From contig NZ_JAKWBL010000001.1 of the NCBI RefSeq assembly GCF_022513635.1, forward strand, positions 62,001 through 126,000: 64,000 bases of DNA. Reading direction: 5' to 3'. Below the pieces are notes generated by a model that saw only the letters and a list, made by a program, of their open reading frames with translations, searched no databases and was not told the DNA's origin. Within the stretch, counting starts at the first letter, position 1; every line of letters begins with the position of its first letter. Below, piece after piece: positions 45,476 through 54,588 of the stretch. The DNA is from Paraniabella ginsengisoli (GTDB taxonomy: Bacteria; Bacteroidota; Bacteroidia; Chitinophagales; Chitinophagaceae). A program made the position numbers and the translations under genes.

Positions 45476-46132
45476 ATGACGTTGCATCGAGAAGGAAAAG
45501 GTTCCATAATAATAGCAGTGATTTTATTTCTGCTGATAAATTTTCTTACTTATAAATTTTTATACCCGTCTTATCCCATTATTTTTTATTTTTTGTTGAT
45601 TGTTACTTTGGTGGTTTTAGGATTGGTCATTTCCTTTTTCAGGATACCCAACAGAAACTACACCATTAATCCAAGCGCAGTTGTTGCGCCATGCGACGGC
45701 AAAGTTGTGGTTATTGAAGAAGTGCAGGCCGATGAATATTTTAGTGACAGACGCATTCAGGTTTCTATTTTTATGAGTCCATTAAATGTGCATGTGAACA
45801 GAAATCCGGTGGCGGGCGAAGTGGTGTATAATCAATACCACAAAGGGAAATATTTAGTAGCCTGGCATCCTAAATCATCTACCGAAAATGAGCGCCACAG
45901 CAATGTTTATCGCGTAGGTGACAAGGAGGTATTAACCAAACAAATTGCGGGAGCGCTAGCTAAACGTATTGTAAATTATTTGTCTGTCGGTGATAAAGTG
46001 ACCCAGGCTGGTGAAATGGGGTTCATTAAATTTGGTTCTCGTGTAGATTTATTGCTGCCTTTAAATGCAGACATAAAGGTAAAAATTGGCGATGTTGCTG
46101 TAGGCGGCATTACAGAAATTGCTCATTGGTAA
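45476..46132 (+). CDS. psd: Phosphatidylserine decarboxylase
   Basis: Makes phosphatidylethanolamine from phosphatidylserine. 218 aa class II (short) type. Two N-terminal transmembrane helices, then APCDGKVVVIEE, IFMSPLNVHVNRNPV and the self-cleavage/pyruvoyl region GFIKFGSRVDLLLP, where Ser after Gly becomes the pyruvoyl group. The frame is open upstream to 45380, but ATG 45476 (MTLHREGKGS) matches family starts. Overlap-free with the following gene. Confidence 0.92.
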   Translation: MTLHREGKGSIIIAVILFLLINFLTYKFLYPSYPIIFYFLLIVTLVVLGLVISFFRIPNRNYTINPSAVVAPCDGKVVVIEEVQADEYFSDRRIQVSIFMSPLNVHVNRNPVAGEVVYNQYHKGKYLVAWHPKSSTENERHSNVYRVGDKEVLTKQIAGALAKRIVNYLSVGDKVTQAGEMGFIKFGSRVDLLLPLNADIKVKIGDVAVGGITEIAHW

Positions 46133-46149
46133 AATTAAAAACAGAACAG

Positions 46150-46581
46150 ATGAAACATATCTTATTCATTATTGCAATTGTCTTTTGTATTAATACCAAT
46201 GCACAACATAGTTACGCAGGCCAGGTTGAAAAAACTGTATCTCAATTTGTAAAGGCTTTAGAAGATAGCGACCTGAAAGCATTAAACGGCATGGCGTCTC
46301 CCAAACTTACTTATGGCCATTCCAGCGGGAAAATAGAAAATAAGGAACAATTTTTACAGACATTTAAAACGGGCGCTTCCGATTTTGTAAAAATCAATAT
46401 TACCGATCAAACAGTTGATATTACAGGTAATACAGCTATTATTCGTCACCTATTTGATGCGGATACTAATGATAACAATAAGCCCGGACACGTTACTTTA
46501 AAAGTAATGACCGTGTGGCAAAAGCAGGGAACTAAATGGATTTTATTGGCGCGTCAGGCAGTAAAGCCGCCTGTGCAATAA
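46150..46581 (+). CDS. Exported SnoaL/NTF2-like (DUF4440-type) protein
   Basis: 143 aa with signal peptide (to TNAQ, residue 18) and a cone-shaped NTF2-like domain: VEKTVSQFVKALEDSDLKAL, PKLTYGHSSGKIENKEQFLQ and a terminal WILLARQAVKP strand. Such domains bind small ligands; no catalytic function can be assigned. Start ATG 46150 rather than 46126. Lies 17 bp after psd, probably same transcript. Confidence 0.75.
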   Translation: MKHILFIIAIVFCINTNAQHSYAGQVEKTVSQFVKALEDSDLKALNGMASPKLTYGHSSGKIENKEQFLQTFKTGASDFVKINITDQTVDITGNTAIIRHLFDADTNDNNKPGHVTLKVMTVWQKQGTKWILLARQAVKPPVQ

Positions 46582-46626
46582 GTTTTTATCAGCGCTTGTA
46601 AATTCAACATTAAACATTTTCCGTTT

Positions 46627-47215
46627 CTACCAGTCTTTTCCTACGCTGCCGCCAAATGGCGTTTTTTTGTTCGCCACTTTGCTTTGCGTGTTTTTTTCTT
46701 TCTGTTCTAATCTGTCCAGTTGTTGTCTTGCCTGATCTTTATTTAATTTGGATTCTTGCGCTTGCTGAGGTTTATCTGAGCCACCGCCACTTTTCTTGAG
46801 TTCGGATAAAGCCTTTTGCAAATTTTCTCTGGCTTTATTGTCTTTTGGATTTAGACGTAATGCTGCCTTATAAGCCTCAATACTTTCTTCTACTTTGGTC
46901 TGATTGCTATAAACAACACCTGTATTATAATAAGCTCCCGATTTTAAAACCGAACTTGCTGTTTTAGACGCGTTTATTTGTTGATAAACCTTTGTTGCTT
47001 CCTCAAATTTTTTTGCTTAAACAAGGCGGTTCCTTTGTTTATCAGCGCGGTGTATTTCAAGGGTTCGTTTGTTACTTTATCATAGCTGGAAATGGCTTCG
47101 GCCAGTTGACCTTTTTAAAAAACTCATTTCCTTCTTTGATATAACTTTCCTGGTTTTGAGCCAATGAAAGCTTCGCAATAAATAAAAACAATATGAATAG
47201 TAAATTCTTTCGCAT
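46627..47215 (-). CDS. BatC-like TPR protein, two frameshifts
   Basis: Exported TPR protein of the Bat (Bacteroides aerotolerance) group. ATG 47215 gives signal MRKNLLFILFLFIAKLSLAQ. Frame slips near 47115-47120 (EFFKK to GQLAEAISSYDKV) and in the T7 run near 47010-47016 (ALFKQK to FEEATKVYQQI), then runs through a TPR (SIEAYKAALRLNPKDNKAREN) to a charged C-terminus with LDRLEQKEKNT, as in BatC, ending TPFGGSVGKDW at 46627. Corrected length about 196 aa. It follows the VWA gene on the same strand, matching bat operons. Confidence 0.82.
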
Positions 47216-47242
47216 TATATTTTATTGAACCGGCTAATGAAC

Positions 47243-47295
47243 ATAACTCATCTTTGTTGTGTCACTCCCTTGTACTGATGAATATATGGCATCCT
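47243..47295 (+). repeat. TTG(C/T)GTC(G)CAC dispersed repeat, variant copy
   Basis: CATCTTTGTTGTGTCACTCC then CTTGTACTGATGAATATATGGCATCC-type sequence, the same modules as at 42798 but in different order. Confidence 0.6.
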
Positions 47296-47313
47296 ATTCA
47301 TTCTCTGTTGCTT

Positions 47314-47346
47314 AGACCTCCGAGGTTTTTAAAACCTCGGAGGTCT
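47314..47346. terminator. Perfect 16 bp hairpin, bidirectional terminator-like
   Basis: AGACCTCCGAGGTTTT (47314-47329) and AAAACCTCGGAGGTCT (47331-47346). Placed 9 bp after the VWA gene stop; could partly insulate it from batC. Confidence 0.75.
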
Positions 47347-47355
47347 TGAAAACTG

Positions 47356-48384
47356 TCATCTGTCAACGCTCAACTTTCCACTTTTCTTTCTTCTTCCTTC
47401 AGGCAATAATTGTTCCCAAATTAATAATACAAGCATGATACCTACAAAAATCCAGAAGTAGTAAGAGAAGCTCATCAGGCTCGTGTCGCCGGTAACTTTT
47501 TTATCTATTTGAGAAAGGTTGGCCGTTATTTGCTTTACTGCATCATCGCTGTTCTCCAAATGAACATATATGCCTTTTGTGTTATTTGCTATCTGCTTTA
47601 GCTCTTGTTCATTTAATTTAGAAATAATTTCCACGCCTGTTTCTTCATCTATTTTGTGCCCTTTTGTAGAATCGTCTGGTATAAAACTTCCTGCTGGAGA
47701 ACCAATGCCAACAGTATTCACCATCAATCCACGCTGTGCTAATTCTTTCGATAGATCAAGACTTTCTTCATCATGATCTTCCCCGTCGGAAATGAGAACC
47801 ACGGCTCTGTATTTTGTATCACGCTCGCCAAAAGCATTGAGGCTTTCCTGCAACGCATCGCTTATTACTGTTCCTTTCATGGGCACCGCATCCGGCGAAG
47901 CTTCGCTTACAAACATCTGCGCAGCGCCATGATCAGAACTGAGCGGCATTTGTACATAAGCTTTCCCCGCAAAAAGAATAAGCCCCACGCGGCTTTCGGG
48001 CAACGCGTCCATCAACTTGCTGATAAGTTGTTTCGCCCGTTCTAAACGATTCGGTTCAATATCTTCGGCCAGCATACTTCTGCTCACATCCAACGCAAAA
48101 ACCACATCAATGCCTTCGCGTGTAATACCATCGCTGCCGCCGGGCTTTCGTAAATTCATTACTGCTAAAACACCCATGATGAAAGCGATACAAATCAAAA
48201 CAAACTTTAGTGTAAAACGCCGGGGACTATAACGGTGCAACATAGCCTTTACTAATGACGGAGTTCCTATCTTTTTAACAACACGCCTCTTCCATTTTTT
48301 AATGCCGATGAAGAGCAATAAAAAAATGATAACGGCCAGTAAAAGCCAGATAAAAAAACTGTATTGGAATTGAAAGTTGTTCAT
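47356..48384 (-). CDS. VWA-domain protein BatA/BatB family
   Basis: 342 aa inner-membrane protein. Two N-terminal transmembrane helices (about 9-27 and 60-76), a von Willebrand factor A domain with complete MIDAS DVSRS (Asp99, Ser101, Ser103), a threonine in MKGT and ISDGEDH, and a C-terminal helix (about 305-325). Bat proteins are tied to oxidative-stress tolerance and envelope function, and interact in a complex with TPR Bat proteins and MoxR ATPase; no moxR is in the window. Intact. Confidence 0.92.
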   Translation of the reverse strand: MNNFQFQYSFFIWLLLAVIIFLLLFIGIKKWKRRVVKKIGTPSLVKAMLHRYSPRRFTLKFVLICIAFIMGVLAVMNLRKPGGSDGITREGIDVVFALDVSRSMLAEDIEPNRLERAKQLISKLMDALPESRVGLILFAGKAYVQMPLSSDHGAAQMFVSEASPDAVPMKGTVISDALQESLNAFGERDTKYRAVVLISDGEDHDEESLDLSKELAQRGLMVNTVGIGSPAGSFIPDDSTKGHKIDEETGVEIISKLNEQELKQIANNTKGIYVHLENSDDAVKQITANLSQIDKKVTGDTSLMSFSYYFWIFVGIMLVLLIWEQLLPEGRRKKSGKLSVDR

Positions 48385-48436
48385 AAATTATAGGTTTATA
48401 GTCCATCGACCATTGTCCATTGACTATCGACTCTTC

Positions 48437-49241
48437 CTACATCCTTCCTTCAAAAAAACCATATTCTTTTAAAATGTCTTTCAGCATTTTTAACCGTACT
48501 GTTGACATGTCAAAATCCGGATCAGGAGATTCTACATTTAAAACGAAAAAATAGGGATGTTTATTTTCCTCTATCCACCCAACAATCCATCCCAATGCAT
48601 GGCCTTTTTCTGTTTGCGCCCAACCTGTTTTATAAGATAATTTGTAGTTGGAATTATCTTCGAACAGCATAGCATATGCTTTACTTTTTGCTGATACACT
48701 TTGAAAAAGGAAGCTCATCAAAATATAATTGTTTTACAACGCCAAGGTTTTGATCTGGAGTTATTTTTAAGGAATTATCGAGCCAGAAAGTGTCGATAGT
48801 TGATATTTTATAATTCTTTTTATCTTTTCCTGCGCCGTATTGAAGAGAATCAAGCCAAAACTGCATCGTATCTTTTCCTATTCGGCGAGCTACTTCCTGA
48901 TAATAGGGAACTGCCGATGCGCGAAACGCCTGGTACATGTTCAGGTCTTTATTCCATGCTTCAATTGGGCGTTTAACACCATCCCAGGCAATTACCATGC
49001 TATCGCTGGAGATTTTCCCGGTTTGCAAGCCAATAAGTGAATTAACGATTTTAAATGTAGATGCAGGTAAAAAAGCACTGTCGCGATACCTTTTCAGGTT
49101 GTAAACAGTAAATACACCCGTGCCGTTATTATAGAGTGCAAAGCAGCCATTCAGTTTATTTTCATCGAAATATTTTTTAGGAACGTCGTCTTCCTTTACG
49201 TCGTTCTGCATACAGGATGTAAAGCCGGCAATTACAATCAT
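48437..49241 (-). CDS. Class D (OXA-type) beta-lactamase-like lipoprotein, frameshifted
   Basis: Serine beta-lactamase fold. STFK (Ser61, Lys64) in LPASTFKIVNSLIGL, SAV (109-111), YGA in place of the usual YGN (135-137), WLDNSLKITPDQ, and the KTG box YKTGWAQTEKGHALGW. The frame slips near 48700-48715 (LYFDELPF to FLFQSVSAKSKA). The start is unclear: ATG 49241 leaves a short signal to the lipobox GFTSC, and the frame extends upstream through KKSIRLLKFFAI, a better signal peptide, without ATG. Could be a true lactamase or a sensor-like homologue; no BlaR1 membrane peptidase region is present. Confidence 0.85.
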
Positions 49242-49301
49242 AATTGCAAAGAACTTTAAGAGCCTGATGCTCTTTTTCTGCTGATAAGAATTACTGCTGT
49301 T

Positions 49302-49345
49302 GAAGAGTGCGACGCAAGATTGCCCAATAGTAGTACTGCTGTTGG
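49302..49345 (-). repeat. TTGCGTCGCAC dispersed intergenic repeat, copy
   Basis: Minus strand: GGGCAATCTTGCGTCGCACT then CTTCAACAGCA. Lies directly upstream of the beta-lactamase-like gene. Confidence 0.65.
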
Positions 49346-49468
49346 GTTCATAATTATTTTTTTACTAAGCATAAGTTTTGCAAAAATAAGTGTAGCAATG
49401 TTTAGGAAGGTTTTTTAGCATTTTTTAACTACTAAATGGCATACGTATTGTTATATACTTATATGTAA

Positions 49469-50044
49469 TTGGTTGTGAAAAATATTATTAACACATATGA
49501 CAGCTTGAATGATTATCGCTTGATAGTTGATTTGCCAGCGTCGGTTAAAAGGAAAATCGCTGATATTAAAGTTGAGTTTGATGCTGATTATAAAGGGTTA
49601 GTAATACCTGGTGGAGATCCTTTTGTTTATTTGGCATCCTTTGCACAAACTGAATCAAAAGAGGATTCGGTGGTTGATATTTTAAATAAGATTGCGCTGG
49701 GATTTATGCCCTTTAAAATGCATTTGAAAAATTTTGGACACATTGAAAGCGGGGAGATATTTATAGAAGTTGAAGAACAAGCCGCATTGAAAATGCTTAT
49801 CGGACAGATAAAAGATAATCTTTCCTATGTTCAGGACGCACGCTTTAATCCACATCCGCGCATCACCCTTGCAAAAAGGTTGCTGCCATTCCAGGTTTCA
49901 AAAAGCTGGAAAGTGTATGAACGAAAATCGTTTTCAGCCACATATATAGCCAATGAAATGTTGCTGCTGAAAAGGATGGAAGGATTTAGCAGTTGGCAAA
50001 TACTCAGAAGAATGGAATTTCAGAATATGCTGATCAGTGTGTGA
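49469..50044 (+). CDS. 2H phosphoesterase-like (2'-5' RNA ligase superfamily) protein, catalytic His not evident
   Basis: 191 aa with the duplicated fold order of 2H proteins: a first strand motif FVYLASFAQ where HxT/S is expected and a second PRITLAKRL where PHITLAK is expected. Thus both catalytic histidines appear replaced (Tyr and Arg), unless the His of NPHPRIT serves. The frame opens at TTG 49469; GTG 49475 is an alternative start. Convergent with the nagX-like gene, 4 bp between stops. Function unknown; may bind nucleotide or RNA without cleaving. Confidence 0.55.
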   Translation: MVVKNIINTYDSLNDYRLIVDLPASVKRKIADIKVEFDADYKGLVIPGGDPFVYLASFAQTESKEDSVVDILNKIALGFMPFKMHLKNFGHIESGEIFIEVEEQAALKMLIGQIKDNLSYVQDARFNPHPRITLAKRLLPFQVSKSWKVYERKSFSATYIANEMLLLKRMEGFSSWQILRRMEFQNMLISV

Positions 50045-50048
50045 AAAA

Positions 50049-51206
50049 TTATACTTTGATATAAATTCTTTTTTATCCAGCCACCAGCAAATAGCCCACA
50101 TAAAAACAATGATCGTTAGGGCGTAGGCCAGTGAGCCTAGCCGTGGGTCGCCAGGAATATGTATGAATACATTTTTATAAAGCCCGTTCCAAAAATTGAC
50201 TCCATCATCCGAAGTAAACAAAGCTGCTGTTTTCGGCAGAAAAGCACTCAAGGCAAAAATGAATAATGGGTTCTTGCCAAATACTTCAAAAAAGCTGGTT
50301 GGAAAGCCTCGATAATTTTTTACTTCTATTAAATAGATCATCGTTGCTAAAGTAATAACAGCAAGTCCAATAGTATAAATGGTATAGGAGCTGGTCCATA
50401 TTTTTTATTGATAGGAAAAACCATGTCCCAGCAAAGGCCGGTGATAAGTAAAGTGATTCCTGTAATAAACAACCCGGTAAGCATTTTGTAAATAGCGTTT
50501 GGTTCAACTAAAACAGCGTTGTTTTTAATATAAGTTCCGATGAAAAAACCCAGCACAACTTCAACAATAGCCGGAATGGTGCTTAATAGGCCTTCGGGAT
50601 CGAACGGAATACCTTCTCCTTTATACATGTGAGGAATGTGTAGAATCGCTTTATCAATATCAGTTCCAATCCAGCTATTGAGGCTAAAGGGATCAGCAGG
50701 ATTTCCTAAAACACAAATAACCCAGTAAAGTAAAAGAAATAAAAGGGAAAAAAGCCAGGCGGCTTTTGGTTTTAGATAATACACAATAACCGATGCGAAA
50801 AAGTAACAGACAGCAATACGCTGTAGCACACCAAAAATACGCACACCCTTTTCGGGATTATGTTGATTTACCCATCCAATAAATTCAAGGCTTCCTTCAT
50901 GCCATCGCATAAATGGATACCAGTTTAAAAAAGCCCTATGCCAAAAATGAGCAATGTTCTTTTTAATATTTTTTTCCAAAAAACGGAGTCTCCGGCTTCT
51001 TTTAATTTCGGAATTACAAATGCCATTGCGTTTCCCACAGCAAAAAGAAAAAAGGGGAAAACGAGGTCGGTTGGGGTTAATCCGTGCCAGGGCGCATGTT
51101 TTAAAGGGCCGTATATATGCGACCAGCTTCCCGGATTATTTACCAAAATCATGAGGCAAACGGTTGCACCTCTGAATATGTCTAAAGAGCGGTAACGTAC
51201 TTTCAT
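50049..51206 (-). CDS. NagX/HGSNAT-type acyltransferase (DUF5009), three frameshifts
   Basis: Polytopic membrane protein related to heparan-alpha-glucosaminide N-acetyltransferase and NagX. ATG 51206 gives RYRSLDIFRGATVCLMILVN and HGLTPTDLVFPFFLFAVG. Frames change near 50935 (LIFGIGLF to LNWYPFMRWHEG), near 50405 (NKK to IWTSSYTIYTIGLAVITLA) and at the A6 run near 50070 (WWLDKK to RIYIKV and TAA 50051-50049). Corrected length about 386 aa, 8-10 helices. Likely handles N-acetylglucosamine-type sugars (family knowledge). Confidence 0.82.
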
Positions 51207-51253
51207 TCGTATACTTTTTAGTTTGCAGCTTCGCTGCGATTTTGGTCGAATGA
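51202..51253. repeat. 50 bp dispersed repeat, copy 2
   Basis: Flanked by TCATTCG (51203-51209) and CGAATGA (51247-51253), with GCAGCTTCGCTGC inside. Overlaps the nagX-like start codon. Matches 33346-33405 upstream of amgK-rapZ. Confidence 0.65.
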
Positions 51254-51409
51254 CGTCACATACATTTTTCTGTGTGAGAAATAATTTATCATGGACGTTT
51301 CATTTGTTTATTTTACTATTAAAGGACAGATTATAAATATACGCAAGATTCATTTTAATAAAATGAGGTTAAGGCTGCATAAATATGCACATTACAGGTG
51401 TCTTACTAT

Positions 51410-51417
51410 TATATTTG
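51410..51417 (+). promoter_or_regulatory. -7 promoter box of the rfbB transcript
   Basis: TATATTTG, exact TAnnTTTG. Predicted leader about 28 nt to the ATG at 51451. Confidence 0.6.
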
Positions 51418-51450
51418 CAACCTGTCCTGTATAAAAATTAGTTTAATATT

Positions 51451-52515
51451 ATGCCTAACAAGACCATTCTTATTACCGGCGGTGCTGGATTTATCGGTTC
51501 CCATGTTGTCCGTTTGTTTGTGAATAAATATCCTGATTACAAGATAGTAAACCTGGATGCGCTTACGTATGCCGGCAATCTTGAAAATTTAAAAGATATT
51601 GAAGACAAGCCGAATTATACTTTTGAAAAAGTAAATATTGTAGATGCTGATGCTGTAAAGGCTGTGTTTGACAAACATAAGCCGGATGGAATTATACATC
51701 TGGCCGCTGAAAGCCACGTTGACCGGTCAATTACATCTCCTTTGGATTTTGTTTACACCAATGTGATAGGTACCGTAAATTTACTCAACGCTGCTAAAGA
51801 ACAATGGAAGGATAATTTTGAAGGCAAAAGATTTCACCATGTTTCAACGGATGAGGTTTACGGTGCTTTAGGCGATACGGGTTTTTTTACTGAAGAGACA
51901 GCTTACGATCCACATTCGCCTTATTCCGCATCCAAAGCGTCGTCAGACCATTTTGTATATGCTTACGCTGATACTTATGGGTTGCCAATTGTGCTGACGA
52001 ATTGTTCTAACAATTATGGTCCGAATCATTTTCCGGAAAAACTAATTCCGCTGATGATTCATAATATCATCAATCACAAGCCACTTCCCGTTTACGGTGA
52101 TGGAAAATATACGCGCGACTGGCTGTACGTAATCGATCATGCGCGGGCGATCGATCTTGTTTTTCATGAAGGTAAAAATGCTGAAAAATATAATGTTGGC
52201 GGATTTAATGAATGGAAGAATATTGACCTGGTGCAATTGCTTTGCAAGCAAATGGATGAAAAACTGGGACGTGAAGCAGGCGAGAGCCAAAAGTTGATCA
52301 CCTTTGTAAAAGACCGTCCGGGGCATGATTTAAGATACGCAATTGATGCTACAAAAATAAATAAAGAACTGGGCTGGTCACCATCAGTAACATTTGAAGA
52401 AGGCCTTTCCAAAACTATCGACTGGTTTTTGGAGAACAAGGAATGGCTCAACAATGTAACAAGCGGCGATTACCAGAAATATTATGAGGGACAATATGCG
52501 AATGAAGCAAATTAA
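51451..52515 (+). CDS. rfbB: dTDP-glucose 4,6-dehydratase
   Basis: Converts dTDP-glucose to dTDP-4-keto-6-deoxyglucose. 354 aa extended SDR: NAD motif GGAGFIGS at 10-17, AAESHVDRSI, substrate segment HVSTDEVYGALG, catalytic YSASK, and the NCSNNYGP/ PEKLIPLMI region of RmlB. First gene of a sugar-nucleotide set; the next rhamnose genes rfbC and rfbD are not present. Separated from rfbA by a GxxExxY gene. Confidence 0.97.
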   Translation: MPNKTILITGGAGFIGSHVVRLFVNKYPDYKIVNLDALTYAGNLENLKDIEDKPNYTFEKVNIVDADAVKAVFDKHKPDGIIHLAAESHVDRSITSPLDFVYTNVIGTVNLLNAAKEQWKDNFEGKRFHHVSTDEVYGALGDTGFFTEETAYDPHSPYSASKASSDHFVYAYADTYGLPIVLTNCSNNYGPNHFPEKLIPLMIHNIINHKPLPVYGDGKYTRDWLYVIDHARAIDLVFHEGKNAEKYNVGGFNEWKNIDLVQLLCKQMDEKLGREAGESQKLITFVKDRPGHDLRYAIDATKINKELGWSPSVTFEEGLSKTIDWFLENKEWLNNVTSGDYQKYYEGQYANEAN

Positions 52516-52531
52516 AACGAATTAATGCGAA

Positions 52532-52936
52532 ATGGCTTCCGAAATTATATATAAAGAAGAAAGTCATGCTATAATCGGGGCTTGTATGCGTGTTCATTCA
52601 GCATTAGGTGCTGGGTTTTTAGAATCGGTTTATGTAGAAGCTTTAGGAAAAGAACTTGAAAGTTCAGGCATCGTGTTTGAAAAAGAAAAGAAACTGCGGA
52701 TACTTTTTGGAAATGTATGGTTGGATAAGTATTTTAAGATAGACTTTGTTTGTTATGAAGATATTTTACTTGAAATTAAAGCAGTTAGTTTCCTGATAAA
52801 AGACTTTGAAAGACAAGTGTTAAATTACCTGAAAGCATCAAACAAAAGGTTAGGACTATTGGTGAATTTTGGTGAAAAATCACTCGTTTATAAAAGAATC
52901 ATTAACCCCAACATCCGCGACAACCATTCGCAATAA
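52532..52936 (+). CDS. GxxExxY family protein, PD-(D/E)XK nuclease-like
   Basis: 134 aa. Signature GFLESVY at 28-34. Downstream D71 in IDFVCYED and E81-I-K83 in LLEIKAV follow the D-(x)n-ExK pattern of PD-(D/E)XK nucleases, with a Gln in ERQVLNYLKAS (95). No biochemical function is known to me. It lies 16 bp after rfbB and 33 bp before rfbA, so it is transcribed with them although unrelated to sugar synthesis; probably an inserted gene. Confidence 0.85.
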   Translation: MASEIIYKEESHAIIGACMRVHSALGAGFLESVYVEALGKELESSGIVFEKEKKLRILFGNVWLDKYFKIDFVCYEDILLEIKAVSFLIKDFERQVLNYLKASNKRLGLLVNFGEKSLVYKRIINPNIRDNHSQ

Positions 52937-52969
52937 TTCGTATTTCATTCGCAAAATTAGATTAAAAAA

Positions 52970-53824
52970 ATGAAAGGCATTATTCTCGCCGGCGGTTCCG
53001 GCACACGATTGTATCCGATAACTAAGGCAATAAGTAAGCAGTTAATGCCTATTTATGATAAGCCAATGATCTATTATCCGTTGTCTGTTTTGATGATGGC
53101 AGGGATAAATGAAGTTTTGATTATTACTACGCCGGAAGATAACCCTAGTTTTAAAAGACTATTGGGCGATGGTTCGCGCATTGGCTGCAGGTTCGAATAC
53201 GCGGTTCAGGAAGTACCCAACGGATTAGCACAGGCTTTTGTAATTGGCGCTGAATTTATAGGCAATGATAAAGTGGCATTGATACTGGGCGATAATATTT
53301 TTTACGGGACTGGTTTAGGCACTCAGCTAAAAAAGCTCACAGATGTTGAAGGTGGATATGTTTTTGCTTACCGGGTTAGCGATCCGGAAAGATATGGAGT
53401 AGTAGAGTTTGACGAAAATATGAAAGCGATATCGATTGAGGAGAAACCTGAACAACCTAAATCTAATTATGCTGTACCCGGCTTGTACTTTTATGATAAT
53501 GGTGTAGTGGATATAGCAAGGCAATTAGAACCCTCTGCCCGTGGCGAATATGAGATCACGGACATTAATAAAATATACTTAAAAGAAGAAAAACTTCATG
53601 TGTCTGTACTTGACAGAGGAACTGCCTGGTTGGATACCGGCACGTTCGATTCTTTGACAGATGCGGCAGAGTTTGTTCGTGTGATTGAAAAAAGACAAGG
53701 CACTAAAATTGGCTGCATTGAAGAGATTGCCTGGCGCAACGGATTTATTACTAAAGATCAGTTGGGTGTGTTGGGTGACGAACTTATCAAGAGCGGTTAT
53801 GGAGAATACCTAAAAAAGCTGTAA
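52970..53824 (+). CDS. rfbA: Glucose-1-phosphate thymidylyltransferase
   Basis: Makes dTDP-glucose from dTTP and glucose 1-phosphate, feeding RfbB. 284 aa, normal length. Signature loop [20 protein letters not shown] with activating Lys, LGDNIFYG metal/substrate Asp, [20 protein letters not shown], and [10 protein letters not shown]. Start ATG 52970. Confidence 0.97.
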   Translation: MKGIILAGGSGTRLYPITKAISKQLMPIYDKPMIYYPLSVLMMAGINEVLIITTPEDNPSFKRLLGDGSRIGCRFEYAVQEVPNGLAQAFVIGAEFIGNDKVALILGDNIFYGTGLGTQLKKLTDVEGGYVFAYRVSDPERYGVVEFDENMKAISIEEKPEQPKSNYAVPGLYFYDNGVVDIARQLEPSARGEYEITDINKIYLKEEKLHVSVLDRGTAWLDTGTFDSLTDAAEFVRVIEKRQGTKIGCIEEIAWRNGFITKDQLGVLGDELIKSGYGEYLKKL

Positions 53825-53829
53825 TTATA

Positions 53830-54411
53830 GTGGCTGACCATTATGTACATCCTACGTCAATTGTAGATGAAGGCGCAGAAATTGGCCTCGACACCAAAAT
53901 CTGGCATTTTTGCCATGTCATGGGCACTGCTGTGATTGGCCAGGCTTGCATTTTGGGACAAAATGTTTTTATCGGCGATAAGGTTGTTGTCGGTAATAAA
54001 GTTAAGATCCAAAATAATGTTTCATTATACGAAGGCGTCATTTGCGAAGATGAAGTATTTATTGGTCCATCGGCGGTTTTTACCAACGTAATTAATCCAC
54101 GAAGCGCAGTAGATCGCAAACAGGAATTCAAACCTACTTTGATTAAAAAAGGAGCTACAATAGGTGCCAACGCTACAATTGTTTGCGGTGTTGAAATAGG
54201 CAAATACGCGTTTGTTGGCGCAGGCGCTGTTGTAACAAAAGATATTCCTGATTACACATTAATGGTGGGCAATCCGGCTAAGCAAATAGGCTGGGTTAAT
54301 GAAATGGGAGAAAGGATATCATTCAATGAGTTTGGTAAATACAGCTGCCCCAAAACGAAGAAAGCATATATTCTGAAGGAAGGAATAGTCTCGGTAAAAA
54401 ATATAGGCTGA
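53830..54411 (+). CDS. Sugar-nucleotide N-acetyltransferase, left-handed beta helix (WbpD/WlbB-like)
   Basis: 193 aa hexapeptide transferase: HPTSIVDEGAEIG, HFCHVMGTAVIG, GQNVFIGDKVVVGNKVKIQN, SAVFTNVINPRSAVDR, GANATIVCGVEIGKYAFVGA, GNPAKQIGW. Related WbpD/WlbB enzymes N-acetylate 3-amino sugars of UDP-uronates; FdtC-like ones act on dTDP-3-amino-6-deoxy sugars, which fits the adjoining rfbAB. The partner aminotransferase is not in the window. GTG start at 53830, 5 bp after rfbA. Confidence 0.88.
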   Translation: MADHYVHPTSIVDEGAEIGLDTKIWHFCHVMGTAVIGQACILGQNVFIGDKVVVGNKVKIQNNVSLYEGVICEDEVFIGPSAVFTNVINPRSAVDRKQEFKPTLIKKGATIGANATIVCGVEIGKYAFVGAGAVVTKDIPDYTLMVGNPAKQIGWVNEMGERISFNEFGKYSCPKTKKAYILKEGIVSVKNIG

Positions 54412-54485
54412 GGTAGTATGTGATTTAATAGCCGCAGTATTTGACTAAATACTTTAAAATGTATCTGAATATATTTTTTTAGAAT

Positions 54486-54493
54486 TACATTTG
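54486..54493 (+). promoter_or_regulatory. -7 promoter box of ugd
   Basis: TACATTTG, exact match, giving a leader of about 90 nt to the ATG at 54589. Confidence 0.5.
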
Positions 54494-54588
54494 CGTACAT
54501 TCAAACCAAAATAAATTGTAACCCTCCTGATGTTACTTGTAATTAAGTAGGCCTGGCAAATCTCTAAATCAAAATAAAAAATAAACAG

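Noticed and set aside
48437-49241. BlaR1 sensor domain instead of a beta-lactamase
   Set aside because: BlaR1 needs a membrane metallopeptidase region ahead of the STFK domain; only a short lipoprotein signal precedes it here.
49934-50044. Extension of the nagX-like gene to 49934, overlapping the 2H-like gene
   Set aside because: The extension arises from a lost A in the run near 50070; restoring it gives the normal end RIYIKV at 50049 and removes the overlap.
36000-51000. A pseudogene-rich decaying region
   Set aside because: Every broken gene is complete apart from single-base slips, and essential genes are affected in the same way; consensus error is simpler.
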